Shown in pieces: positions 36,701-45,648 of a stretch of 64,000 bases of DNA (its first letter is position 1; each line of letters starts with the position of its first letter). This DNA comes from Psychroserpens mesophilus. GTDB lineage: Bacteria > Bacteroidota > Bacteroidia > Flavobacteriales > Flavobacteriaceae. The notes under the pieces were generated by a model that worked only from the letters and a program-made list of their open reading frames with translations, was not told the origin of the DNA and did no database searches. The stretch is taken from positions 372,001 through 436,000 of the forward strand of contig NZ_JXJP01000001.1 in the NCBI RefSeq assembly GCF_000826645.1, read 5' to 3'. A program made the translations under genes and the position numbers.

Positions 36701-38509
36701 AGGTTCGTCATTCGCTAAAATTGTTAGGTCGAATGAACTATTTGCCCCAACAGCTGCAGCATTTCCACCAGCAACGTTTTGAATTTCAAACGTTAAGATT
36801 TCATCTGTTTCTTCAAGAGCATCATCTGTGATGGTGATTGTTAAAGTCTGATCTGCAGAAGTGCCCGCAGGAAAAGTAACTGTTTGAGTTGTATATGAAT
36901 CAATATCGGCAGCATCACCAGATGTTAAAACAACATCAAAAGTCGTTGCATTTGTAGCGTCTTCATTGGCGATAGAAAATACTAAATCGTAAGTCCCAGA
37001 ATCTTCAGCAACACTTACTGCAGTTCCAACAACGTTTACTTCAGTAGCAAGTGCACCTTCCTGAATGATAATTTCAGTGATGTTCCATTCTTCTGGACCA
37101 GAACCTGCAGCTGCATCATAAAAGAAGGCAAGGTATGCTGTACCAGTGATTCCAGAAGCATCTACTGATGTCACTGAATCTGGAGAAGCTCCAAAACCAG
37201 TTGATGTATTATTAGGGTCAAATGCTAAAGCAGTCCATGTAGCAGTTGTTGGATCTCCAAAACCAGGGTAATCTGTAGAGTATCGTAATTCAAATTCTTC
37301 AAAATCATTAATATCATCTCCAAATTCTTCTGATGTCGTAACTGCAATAGTTTCATTACTCGTTAAATCAAAATCAATACTAAAGTTAGAGATTAACCAG
37401 TCAACATCATCAGGATTAGGAAAACCATTCATAGTATAAGCACCAGGAGCACAAGTCCAAGAATTACTACCCACTTCACTAAATGCAACCCATTGCGCAG
37501 TTCCACAATCTGAAAAATCTTCAGAATAAGGAAGAACAATTGTTGGAGGAGCATCATTGTTAGTGATGGTTAAATCAAAAGTGCTAGGAATTCCTGCAAC
37601 AGCACTACTTCCACCAGTTACATTTTGTATTTCGAAAGTTAATGTTTCGTCAGCTTCAAACAAGGCATCATCTGTAATCGTTATGGTAAGCGATTGATCT
37701 GCAGCTGAACCTCCTGGGAAGGTAACCGTTCCGGTAACATAATTATCAATATCTGTATTATCACCAACTGTTAACACTACATCAAAACTTGTTGCTGCAG
37801 CATCTTCATTTAAAATTGTGAATTCCAAATCAAATGTGCCTACACCTTCTGATACTGATGAAGATGTTCCAATAAAACTAACTTCAGTATCAGTACTTGG
37901 ACCAGAAGCACCAATCCAACTACCTGGATCGAAATCAGCAGGAGCAGATTGAGCAGCATTTGTGTGATTTGTGCAGCCTCCTACGGTTGAATCAGCCCAA
38001 ACATTCCATTCGGCTTCATTCCAAGTTGCGTTTCCAGATGTTACTGAAGAAGCTCTCTCAGCTCTACCATCTTCAAACTCATGACAAGTTCCAGAACCAT
38101 CTTCACCAGGCACTCCAAAAATATCTACGATTGTTGAGGTGTTATCAACTAAAGCAATTTGGTCATCTCCGTTACTATCAACTGGTCCACCTGTACCAAG
38201 TTGAATAACTGTTCCACTGAAACTTGCAAATGTTCCTGAAAAGGTAGCACTATTGGCAGCAAAAATAATAAATCCTCCTGCTGGAATAGTACCACTTAAG
38301 GCTACATCACTTTGAGGTGTAGCATTATTATTTGTCCATCTTCTGAGGGCCCAAGTGGATAAATCAACAGAAGCGCCTCCTGCATTGTAAAGCTCTACAT
38401 ATCTAGATCCAGCACTATTGTCAGGATCTGCAAGCTCTGTAATGAAAACTTGGCCAAACCCTAAACCTGTCATCATTAGGGCGATTAAAAGTGTGTAAAT
38501 GTTTTTCAT
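33716..38509 (-). CDS. Giant T9SS-secreted protein with lamin-tail and Calx-beta domains (D)
   Basis: A 1597-residue protein. In order: signal peptide (1-19); lamin-tail domain (about 20-160, VFITELADPDNSAGSRYVEL); three Calx-beta domains (starting about 205, 500 and 750), each with the DSxGTYDL-like start and ITITDDALxExxETLTFEIQN end; interspersed jelly-roll-like regions; a second lamin-tail domain (GDIVISEIMYNSSGSDDEWI); then the shared C-terminal module and a type A T9SS sorting domain ending GVYVANVQNNEQQKSQKVII. It is a predicted calcium-binding surface adhesin, with no catalytic motif. Peptide copy 2 follows directly. Confidence 0.88.
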   Translation of the reverse strand: MKNIYTLLIALMMTGLGFGQVFITELADPDNSAGSRYVELYNAGGASVDLSTWALRRWTNNNATPQSDVALSGTIPAGGFIIFAANSATFSGTFASFSGTVIQLGTGGPVDSNGDDQIALVDNTSTIVDIFGVPGEDGSGTCHEFEDGRAERASSVTSGNATWNEAEWNVWADSTVGGCTNHTNAAQSAPADFDPGSWIGASGPSTDTEVSFIGTSSSVSEGVGTFDLEFTILNEDAAATSFDVVLTVGDNTDIDNYVTGTVTFPGGSAADQSLTITITDDALFEADETLTFEIQNVTGGSSAVAGIPSTFDLTITNNDAPPTIVLPYSEDFSDCGTAQWVAFSEVGSNSWTCAPGAYTMNGFPNPDDVDWLISNFSIDFDLTSNETIAVTTSEEFGDDINDFEEFELRYSTDYPGFGDPTTATWTALAFDPNNTSTGFGASPDSVTSVDASGITGTAYLAFFYDAAAGSGPEEWNITEIIIQEGALATEVNVVGTAVSVAEDSGTYDLVFSIANEDATNATTFDVVLTSGDAADIDSYTTQTVTFPAGTSADQTLTITITDDALEETDEILTFEIQNVAGGNAAAVGANSSFDLTILANDEPVLPGTLYDADFSNDGDGFPAHSSASPPAAGPASAGPFGTAPNQWTVSYDTAPLTDSSSNSWEVIAGELLSDDWGGQGIFTSQVIDVTGINVVDITATGVNVGANENNFSYFYILDGGTRVETAFASSNGDPVNYSVLSLDVSGATTLEVGFEFSENGGGQGYSVSEFLVVEGTADTSVQFTSTSDSVIENAGTYDLTFEITFEDAINDTTFDVVLTSGDAADIDSYVTQTVTFPAGTSANQTVTVTITDDALVEPIETMTFEIQNVAGGNNATVGLNTTFNLDIQDNDGGTPLPGDIVISEIMYNSSGSDDEWIEIYNASGADITLDSNWRLSYDGSTFDFGGTVITAGSYLTIALGSNGDGTYNNDNPFTPDVSAIATPVETTNDSNNLINSTATIELLFDPSGANISIDTVTYDDGSPWPTAADGNGPSLELIDVTFDNTDAANWVASGNYSGGTPGAAYVAPVTYTFNGTWSPSDPNGVATAGDDIVIVSGDATFNSNTTCNRIDVLPGASITVSSGVTLTPTDILQLQSSSTSYSSLILDGTVAGSILYDRHININGLGTTGSNDLISAPLTGQPFSDLAAGNPNIFNNGTLYLFGPFEKTGGTFVTWAGTETATLDAGVGYRAATSDNSVVTFSGVAENGTITNDIINGGSVSAEWNLVGNPYPSYLNVQSFLNHDVGGVTNLNLFDAGSAAIYGYDGSATNGWTIYNLATTTPSTVIAPGQGFFVSADATNAPLYDLEFTPAMRSTGTTDDFIVGRNGDGGLIYFTLNASAGGNSYSTDFYFNPNASAGFDLGFDAELFGAPPAFSIYSHLVEDNEGEAIALQALNTTNLDNTTIPIGINANQGEQITISILVNSLPSTVEIFLDDTVANTSTLLTNSDYVFTPSSALSGTGRFFLRTNDTSLSTIENTLDNLTISMLNQSKELVINGQLKNNTMLNLYDIQGRLVLSTKLDNTVSENRIDMSSLSAGVYVANVQNNEQQKSQKVIIK

Positions 38510-38811
38510 TGTGAATTTAAATAGTTTTAAAAATTATATATTAATAGCAAATGGTAATCACAGATTGCAAATATAAAGCAAAGTTACTTACGTAAAGGTC
38601 TTAAAATATTAACAAACGGTTAAATTGAGGTAAATGTTAACAAATTAGTTAATATCTTTTTGACCCTAATTTTATCCAAAAGTCACTTTTGCTAAGCTTG
38701 TAAAAAACCGCAAATCTTTTACTATTCTTGTTTTACTGGAGTTATTTATTGAAATATCTGAAATTCAAATACGCTTTCTGTAATAATTCAGATATTCAGA
38801 AGAATGATTTT
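38510..38811. other. 302-bp spacer between T9SS genes D and E
   Basis: AT-rich, with no open reading frame of note. It holds a TATATTTG -7-like box on the minus strand (38568-38575, 59 bp upstream of the gene D start) without a clear -33 box. An imperfect hairpin downstream of gene E has 10-bp arms AATATCTGAA (38753-38762) and TTCAGATATT (38787-38796) around a 24-nt loop and no T tract, so it is a weak terminator candidate. Confidence 0.45.
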
Positions 38812-40986
38812 TTAATTGATAATAACTTTTTGAGTTTTTTGTTGTGTATTGTTGTAAATGTTAACAATATAGACCCCTTTTTGTAACGATGTTACATCAA
38901 TATGATTTTGTAATACAGCGTTATCAAGTTTTACGCGCATAACTAATCTACCTTGAATATCGTGCAGATCTAATTGCGTATGGTTTTCTAACCGACCATT
39001 AACAACAATGTCGTTGGAGTTATTTATTGCGTAAATGGTCAATTTGCTTAAGTTGTTTTCAAATGTTGACAAGGCATCTTCAGAAGTTCTGAGGAAGAAA
39101 CGTCCAGTTCCAGATAAATTAGTATTTGGTGTCATTACATAATCGGAATTATTTAATAATGTGGATGTATTAGCAACAACGTCATCGAGATAGATATTAA
39201 CAGATTCTGGCAGCGTAGAATTTGCAATGCTAAAGGTTAATTGCTCACCTTGATTTGCATGGATGCCTAACGGAATACTGGTGTCAGCTAAGTCAGATAT
39301 ATTTAATGCCTGAAGTGCTATTGAAAGTCCAGCGTTATCTTCAACCAGGTGCGAATAAATCCCGAATTCAGGAACTACTCCACCCCAGACTTGGGCATCA
39401 TAACCCAAATCGAATCCCGCACTGGCATTCGTATTAAAGTAAAAATCTGTTGAAAATGATTCGGCAGTAGCGTTTAGATTTAATTTTAAATATGTCAATT
39501 GGCTGTTACGACCTGCAATAAAATCGTCTGAAGTTCCCGCTGAACGCATTTCAGGAGTGAACTCTAAATTATAAAGACTTGAATTAGTGGCATCTGCGCT
39601 CACAAAAAATCCTTGACCAGGCGCAATAACTGTTGAAGCTGTTATCGTTGCTAGATTGTAAATAGTCCAGCCATTTAGCGCACTTCCGTCATAGCCGTAG
39701 ATAGCAGCCGTTGGAGCATCAAACAATTGAAAATTAGCCACACCACCTACATCATGAAGAAGGAATTGTTGCACATTTAAATATGCAGGATAAGGATTGC
39801 CAATTAAGTTCCATTCTGCATTGTTTGGACCAGAATTCACAATGTCAATACTAACATCATTTAGGTTGTCTAAACCAACAAATGTAAACGTATTGTTATC
39901 ATTAGATGCTGCTCTGTATCCAACACCTGGTTCTAGTGTTGCTGTTTCTGTATTTGAATACGTGAGGTAGGTTCCAGTTGCTTTATCAAATGGTCCAAAT
40001 AAATACAATGTGTTTTCAGTATTGCTTAAAATATTAGAGTTAGCTGCCGCAAAAGCATTGAATGGCTGCCCTGTAAATGGTGCAGATATGAGATCGTTGC
40101 TTCCCGTTGAGCCTGATCCATTAATATTAACGTGACGCTCGTAAGATAATGTTCCGTTAACTAATCCATTTCGAATTAGACTGGAGTAACTTGTTGAGTT
40201 GGATTTTAATTGCAGTCCGTTATTGGCTGTGAGCGTAACATCAGAATTAATGGTTAGGCTTGTTCCAGGATTGACAGTAACTGTGTTGACAGATAAATCT
40301 GAAGCTAACGTTAGGTCTCCTGATGCCACAATAATATCATCAATAGCTGTAGCTATTCCAATAGGATTATTTGGTGTCCAGACACCATCAGTATACGTGT
40401 AAGTTACAGAAGGTAAAGAGGTTCTTAGGAAAAATCGTCCTGTTCCAGATAAATTAGTTGTAGGTGTGATAACATAATTTGAAGTATTCAATAATGTTGA
40501 TGTGTTTTCAGTCGTGTCGTCTAGGAAAATATTAATAGAATCTGGTAAAGTAGAATTCGTTAATGCAAACGTTATTTGTTGACCTTGATTTGCATTCACA
40601 CCAATAGGTATACTTACGCCGAACACGTCATTGGAATTAACTGCTTGAAGGACTAAAGGTAAGCCAGTATTGTCTTCAACGAGTTCAGAAAATATTACAA
40701 ATTCGGGAAGCGCACCAAAGAACGAAGCATCATAACCTAAATCAAATCCTAGAGTAGCATTAGCATTGAAAAACACGTCAGTACTATAAGAGGCGTTACT
40801 GGTATTTGCTCTTAATGTCATATAAACTAATTCTGTGTTTTGCTCAGTAACAACATCATTTGAAGTCTCATCAAAATCAGTATGAATTGCTGAATTATTA
40901 GAATCAACATTATGTATTATTTGCTGACTAAAACTCATTCCAGAAAGCAGCAAAAAGACTACGAGAGAGGTGTAAATTTGTTTCAT
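38812..40986 (-). CDS. T9SS-secreted protein with duplicated module fragment (E)
   Basis: A 724-residue protein: signal peptide (1-20), a short linker, a lone copy of part of the C-terminal module (about 50-190, from TELVYMTLRANTS to SGTGRFFLRTS), then a complete module and a type A T9SS sorting domain ending GVYIVNIYNNTQQKTQKVII. A second copy of the same segment lies at about 495-635. It has no variable N-terminal domains like its neighbours, so it looks like a recombination product or minimal member of the family. It may still be expressed, since the frame is intact and a TATATTTG box lies at 41050-41057. Confidence 0.85.
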   Translation of the reverse strand: MKQIYTSLVVFLLLSGMSFSQQIIHNVDSNNSAIHTDFDETSNDVVTEQNTELVYMTLRANTSNASYSTDVFFNANATLGFDLGYDASFFGALPEFVIFSELVEDNTGLPLVLQAVNSNDVFGVSIPIGVNANQGQQITFALTNSTLPDSINIFLDDTTENTSTLLNTSNYVITPTTNLSGTGRFFLRTSLPSVTYTYTDGVWTPNNPIGIATAIDDIIVASGDLTLASDLSVNTVTVNPGTSLTINSDVTLTANNGLQLKSNSTSYSSLIRNGLVNGTLSYERHVNINGSGSTGSNDLISAPFTGQPFNAFAAANSNILSNTENTLYLFGPFDKATGTYLTYSNTETATLEPGVGYRAASNDNNTFTFVGLDNLNDVSIDIVNSGPNNAEWNLIGNPYPAYLNVQQFLLHDVGGVANFQLFDAPTAAIYGYDGSALNGWTIYNLATITASTVIAPGQGFFVSADATNSSLYNLEFTPEMRSAGTSDDFIAGRNSQLTYLKLNLNATAESFSTDFYFNTNASAGFDLGYDAQVWGGVVPEFGIYSHLVEDNAGLSIALQALNISDLADTSIPLGIHANQGEQLTFSIANSTLPESVNIYLDDVVANTSTLLNNSDYVMTPNTNLSGTGRFFLRTSEDALSTFENNLSKLTIYAINNSNDIVVNGRLENHTQLDLHDIQGRLVMRVKLDNAVLQNHIDVTSLQKGVYIVNIYNNTQQKTQKVIIN
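39082..40839 (-). repeat. Internal duplication of the module fragment in gene E
   Basis: The segment at about residues 50-190 (roughly 40839-40417) is homologous to residues 495-635 (roughly 39504-39082). Shared landmarks are FDLGYDA, LVEDN, NANQGxQxTF and SGTGRFFLRTS. The copies are clearly divergent at the protein level, so the duplication is not the most recent event in the array. Confidence 0.75.
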
Positions 40987-41673
40987 ACTTTAATGAAATA
41001 AACTGTTTAAAATAAAAACTATAGTTAAGTTGCTGAGAATAAGGGTGGGCAAATATATTAAATAAATTAGTTGCAGTGATTGAAAAGCTTGAAATTAAAG
41101 AAATCATGAGAGTTCAACTATTCAATCATCTTTTACACGTTTAATAGAGAATTTTAATCTTTAATCCGTTTTAAAATGTGATAAGAAATTTGAAAAAAGT
41201 ACTAAAACAATCTTAAAATGGCTTAGATTTTTAAGTAGACTGGTGTCAATTAACCCAATTAATATTTTTAATAGAGAGTACTGAGATTTTAAATTTTAAC
41301 AAATCAACAATTCTGGGTAGATTTTTCAATAAATAGTTATTAAAAAAACACGATATCTAGTATGTTGCTGATTTTATCTAAATTTCTTTGGGTTTTTTTT
41401 TGTTTAACGGAAAATAGCTTATGTTTGAATTCTTAATAAAACAGATAAAAATTGGCTCTATTGCATAAAAATTTAACCATCTAAGTAGTATCTTTTTTAG
41501 GACTATATTCACCAAAATAAGCCGATGATAAGCAATAATTTTTTTAAGAAAATAATAGATCTTATGATGTTAATATGCATGGAATTTTTTGTAATTCTTT
41601 AGCATATTCGATTAAAAAAAATGCTTAAAAGCTAAACCATTAATTATGTTACTTCCTATCAAGAAATAAATTT
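40987..41673. other. 687-bp divergent spacer between gene E and the polysaccharide locus
   Basis: This is very AT-rich non-coding sequence. Seen: a minus-strand TATATTTG box at 41050-41057, 64 bp upstream of gene E, and no clear TTTG-N19-TAnnTTTG promoter for the flippase. There is no tRNA, no long open frame and no clear inverted repeat. It is presumably the promoter and leader region of the polysaccharide locus. Confidence 0.5.
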
Positions 41674-43047
41674 ATGCTCAATATATCTGGTCTTATTGAT
41701 AATATAAAAAAGTACTTTGTTAAAGGGCACTCACGAGATAAGTTAATTAAGAAAAATATCCTTTTTTCTTATGTCTATAAAGCTCTTGATATTTGTTTAG
41801 GTTTTTTGCTTGTTCCTTTAGTATTAAGCTATTTGAATGAAGAACAATATGGAGTATGGCTATTATTGTTCTCTTTAACAGGATATTTTAGTTTTATGGA
41901 CGTTGGTTTGAGTCATGGTTTAAGAAATAAATTTGCCGAGGCTAAAGCAAAAGATGAAGTTGAAAAATTACGATATTATGTCAGTACGACGTATGCATTA
42001 TTAGCAATTATTGGGTCTGTTTTTTTTATTGTTTTTTTTATTGTGAATTCTTTTGTGAATTGGGAAAGGATTTTAAATACTAAAATCATTTTAAATGATG
42101 ATTTGGCAACACTATCATTATTTGTTTTTGGTGCATTTTCTTTACAATTTGTTTTCAAGATTATTCTTACGATTTTAACTGCAGATCAAAGGCCTTCCAT
42201 TATAAACTTGCAAGGATTTTTGATAAAATGTTTACAGGTTGCAACGATACTTGTTTTAATAAAATTTACTGAAGGTTCTTTATTGATACTAGGTGCGGCA
42301 TTTAGTATGATTCCTATTGTTAGTTTAATAGGTTTAACAATTTATTATTTTAATAAAGATTACAAATATATAAGGCCTAAAATGGCTTACATTGATTTTT
42401 CTTATCTAAAAGACATTATGAACGTTGGGATTAAGTTTTTCTTTATAACAGTCGCAGCCATAGTTCTTTTTTCAACAGATAATTTAATCATTACGCAGCT
42501 CTATGGTCCTGAACAGGTAACACCTTATCAAATTGCTAATAAGTATTTTGGTATGTCTTTAATGTTGTTTGCGATAATTGTACAGCCGCTTTGGTCAGCT
42601 GTAACTGATGCCTTTCACAAAGATGATTTTGACTGGATTAAAAATACCATGAAAAAAATGACCAAAATCTGGTTGCTTTTTTCCGCTGGAACATTATTCA
42701 TGCTTATCATATCTCCATATTTTTTCAAAATTTGGTTAGGTGATAAGGTTCATATTTCTTTGACATTATCTTTTTTCTGGTTTGTTTTTATTGTCATACA
42801 ATCTTACAATATGATATATACCTATTTTATAAATGGAGTTGGAAAACTTAAGGTTCAATTGTATATTACACTTTTTTCAATTTTATTTAATATACCTGCA
42901 TCTATTTTTTTAGCGAAAACATTAAATATGGGTGTGTCTGGAGTGATAATGGCGACAACTATATCAATGCTGTTGAGTGCAGTAGTAAAAACAATACAAT
43001 ACAACAAGATCATCAACTTAAGGGCACATGGTGTATGGAACAAATAA
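41674..43047 (+). CDS. Polysaccharide flippase (Wzx-like, MOP superfamily)
   Basis: A 457-residue membrane protein with about 12-14 hydrophobic segments. The N-terminal region (YVYKALDICLGFLLVPLVLS, then YLNEEQYGVWLLLFSLTGYF) is typical of polysaccharide transporters that flip undecaprenyl-linked repeat units across the inner membrane. It is the first gene of the polysaccharide locus, after a 687-bp spacer. The downstream sulfotransferase start overlaps its 3' end by 13 bp, which indicates cotranscription. The substrate cannot be read from the sequence. Confidence 0.88.
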   Translation: MLNISGLIDNIKKYFVKGHSRDKLIKKNILFSYVYKALDICLGFLLVPLVLSYLNEEQYGVWLLLFSLTGYFSFMDVGLSHGLRNKFAEAKAKDEVEKLRYYVSTTYALLAIIGSVFFIVFFIVNSFVNWERILNTKIILNDDLATLSLFVFGAFSLQFVFKIILTILTADQRPSIINLQGFLIKCLQVATILVLIKFTEGSLLILGAAFSMIPIVSLIGLTIYYFNKDYKYIRPKMAYIDFSYLKDIMNVGIKFFFITVAAIVLFSTDNLIITQLYGPEQVTPYQIANKYFGMSLMLFAIIVQPLWSAVTDAFHKDDFDWIKNTMKKMTKIWLLFSAGTLFMLIISPYFFKIWLGDKVHISLTLSFFWFVFIVIQSYNMIYTYFINGVGKLKVQLYITLFSILFNIPASIFLAKTLNMGVSGVIMATTISMLLSAVVKTIQYNKIINLRAHGVWNK

Positions 43048-43772
43048 AAAAACTATTTTACAGTAGATTCATTTGGAAACTACCCTATAACCTTAGGTAT
43101 TATTTTTTTAAATTTAAACAGCCTAAGGGATTTAGACAGAAGCAAGCCTTACGTAAGATTGATACTAAAGGTGATCATATGTCATTAAAAGGCTTTGACG
43201 ATTTAAAATGTATCTTTGTGCATATTCCCAAAGCTGCAGGAGTTTCAGTAAACAAAGCCCTATTTGGAAATTATGGTGGAAGTCACCTTAAACTAAAAGA
43301 TTATCAATTAATCTTTAATAAAAAAGAGTTCTATAAATACTATAAATTTACCTTTGTTAGGAATCCATGGGATCGATTAGTGTCAACCTATTTTTTTTTA
43401 AAAAATGGAGGTTTTCATGAAAATGATAAAGCTTGGTTTGATGATAATTTATCACAATTTGAAGATTTTGAAGATTTTGTTTTAAACTGGTTAAACGATG
43501 AAAATAGTTACAAATGGATTCATTTTATTCCGCAATATGAATTTATAACGTTAAATAACAAAGTGCTTGTTGATGATATATTTAAGTTAGAAGATATTAA
43601 TGAGAGTATAAAAATTATATCTAAAAAACTTAACATACCAATTGAATTGAAGCATGAAAATCAAAATCCAAACAGGGACAGTAAATACCGTGAGTATTAC
43701 ACACCAGAAATGAAAGACATTGTAGGTTTGGTCTATAAAAAAGATATAGAGCTATTCGATTATCAATTTTAA
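43035..43772 (+). CDS. Sulfotransferase family 2-like protein
   Basis: A 245-residue protein with the PAPS-binding motifs FVHIPKAAGVSVNKALFG (5'-phosphosulfate loop) and FTFVRNPWDRLVSTYFF (3'-phosphate site), as in family 2 carbohydrate sulfotransferases. It probably transfers sulfate from PAPS to a sugar of the repeat unit, in the cytoplasm. The start overlaps the flippase gene, and a 24-bp gap separates it from the next glycosyltransferase. PAPS synthesis genes are not in the window. Confidence 0.85.
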   Translation: MEQIKKLFYSRFIWKLPYNLRYYFFKFKQPKGFRQKQALRKIDTKGDHMSLKGFDDLKCIFVHIPKAAGVSVNKALFGNYGGSHLKLKDYQLIFNKKEFYKYYKFTFVRNPWDRLVSTYFFLKNGGFHENDKAWFDDNLSQFEDFEDFVLNWLNDENSYKWIHFIPQYEFITLNNKVLVDDIFKLEDINESIKIISKKLNIPIELKHENQNPNRDSKYREYYTPEMKDIVGLVYKKDIELFDYQF

Positions 43773-43796
43773 AACACAACGAATTAAAATCAGTAC

Positions 43797-45047
43797 ATGA
43801 AAATATTATGGCTTTCAAATAATCCATGCTATGCTATTGAAAAGCTTTCACCAAAGACTCAGTCTGGTGGTTGGCTAAAGGCTCTAAATTATCATATAGT
43901 TAATCAAGACGATATAGAACTTAGTGTTTGTTTTTACTGGCCGGTTGCTCTGGAGCCTTTTGAATTTCATAATACAATGTACTATCCCATAGTGACTTCG
44001 AAACCAAAAAGTTTTTTTAAAAAGATTGGTCATAAAATTTCCGGAGATAATAATCAGAATGCAGAGATTAAAAAAATATATGACATTGTAAATAAAGTAA
44101 ATCCAGATCTAATTCATGTTCACGGTACCGAATTAAATCTTGGTTTAATTCAATATGAAACCTCAATTCCAGTCGTCATTTCTATTCAGGGAATTTTAAG
44201 TCCTTATTATGAAAAATATTTTTCTGGTATTCCGGAAAAATATTTGAAACGAGTCAAGAAGTGGAATTTCATGTCGCTTTTTAAAGCACTTAACAGTGCC
44301 TTTAAATTGAATGCAGAAAGAGAACGACACATTCTTAAAGTAGCTCATTATATTATGGGTCGCACAGACTGGGATAAAAGAGTAACACGATTATTAGCTC
44401 CAAAAAGCACCTACTTTGTTGGTAATGAAATTCTTCGTAAAGCGTTTTATAATACCAACCATATATGGAATAAATCGAATTTTGATACACCTTTAAAATT
44501 AGTGACAACTTGTGGTGATGTAGCTTATAAGGGTTTTGAATTGATAGTTAAAACTGCAAAACTATTACATGATTACGGCATAGAGATAGAGTGGTATGTT
44601 ATTGGTTTAAATGAACATAATGTAACTACAAAAGCTGTTAAGAGCTGGTTAAAACATGATCTTGACCATGTTGGAATTAAATTACTTGGTGTGATGAATG
44701 AAAATGAACTCGTGAAAACATTATTAGAATCAGATATCTATTGTCAGGTGAGCCATATTGAAAATAGTCCGAATAGTTTATGCGAAGCCATGATGTTAGG
44801 AATGCCGCTTGTAGCAACCAATGTAGGAGGAACCTCTTCAATGATGAAAAGTAATGTTGAAGGCATACTGGTTCAGGAAGGTGAACCTTATGAACTGGCA
44901 GGTGCTATTCTTGAATTGAAAAATGATTTTAAAAAGGCCAAAGCTTATGGTTTGAATGGAAGAAAAAGAGCTTTGGAACGACATAAGCCTTCAAAAGTGG
45001 TTGAGGAAGTTATAACAACGTATAACACAATTATTCAAAAATCTTAA
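43797..45047 (+). CDS. Glycosyltransferase family 4
   Basis: A 416-residue GT-B enzyme that transfers a sugar from a nucleotide donor to a growing lipid-linked glycan. Seen: an N-terminal acceptor domain with DLIHVHGTELNLG near 105-117, and the donor-binding C-terminal part with ENSPNSLCEAMMLGMPLVAT (EX7E-like) followed by NVGG. It lies in the polysaccharide operon; the next gene starts 3 bp after its stop. The donor and linkage are unknown. Confidence 0.87.
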   Translation: MKILWLSNNPCYAIEKLSPKTQSGGWLKALNYHIVNQDDIELSVCFYWPVALEPFEFHNTMYYPIVTSKPKSFFKKIGHKISGDNNQNAEIKKIYDIVNKVNPDLIHVHGTELNLGLIQYETSIPVVISIQGILSPYYEKYFSGIPEKYLKRVKKWNFMSLFKALNSAFKLNAERERHILKVAHYIMGRTDWDKRVTRLLAPKSTYFVGNEILRKAFYNTNHIWNKSNFDTPLKLVTTCGDVAYKGFELIVKTAKLLHDYGIEIEWYVIGLNEHNVTTKAVKSWLKHDLDHVGIKLLGVMNENELVKTLLESDIYCQVSHIENSPNSLCEAMMLGMPLVATNVGGTSSMMKSNVEGILVQEGEPYELAGAILELKNDFKKAKAYGLNGRKRALERHKPSKVVEEVITTYNTIIQKS

Positions 45048-45050
45048 ATC

Positions 45051-45644
45051 ATGCGTTTTATTTTGAAAAAAATATTGGTTTTAACTAATAAGTTGAATTT
45101 TATTTGGAATAAACTTGTTGTGAAAATGGTATTTCTTAGAGAGAATGTTCAAATAAAACATTACAATATCAACGGAATATTATTTATCAAGAATGAAGGT
45201 GAGATTTCAATAGGTGATGGTTTTAAAGCAAAATCAGGTCTTTCTTTTACACCAATAGGTGGTGATACTAAATTAAAAATAATTGTAACCAAAAATGCTG
45301 TGTTAGACATAGGAAGCAATGTTGGGATGTCTAATAGTACGATTTATTGCACAAATAAAATAAGCATTGGTAACTATGTTCTCATAGGTAATAGTTGTAA
45401 AATTTGGGATACAAATTTCCATAGTATTGATCCAGAAGAGCGCTGCTTTAATGGAGATCGAGAAATTCTAAGCGCTCCCGTAATCATAGAAGATAAGGCT
45501 TTTGTTGGTGGAGGTGTGACCATTCTGAAAGGCGTTACTATTGGGGAAAATTCTATAATTGCAGCTGGTAGCGTCGTTACAAAGTCTGTTCCACCAAATC
45601 AAATTTGGGGAGGAAATCCAGCACAATTTATTCGAAACTTATAA
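45051..45644 (+). CDS. Hexapeptide-repeat acyltransferase (LbH)
   Basis: A 197-residue protein with left-handed beta-helix repeats: ISIGDGF, LDIGSNVG, ISIGNYVLIGN, then IIEDKAFVGGGVTILKG and VTIGENSIIAAGSVV, ending with the WGGNPAQFI tail. It resembles the colanic-acid/maltose O-acetyltransferase group and presumably adds acetyl or another short acyl group to a sugar. It is 3 bp after the upstream glycosyltransferase and 4 bp before the GT2 gene, so tightly cotranscribed. Confidence 0.88.
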   Translation: MRFILKKILVLTNKLNFIWNKLVVKMVFLRENVQIKHYNINGILFIKNEGEISIGDGFKAKSGLSFTPIGGDTKLKIIVTKNAVLDIGSNVGMSNSTIYCTNKISIGNYVLIGNSCKIWDTNFHSIDPEERCFNGDREILSAPVIIEDKAFVGGGVTILKGVTIGENSIIAAGSVVTKSVPPNQIWGGNPAQFIRNL

Positions 45645-45648
45645 TGAA

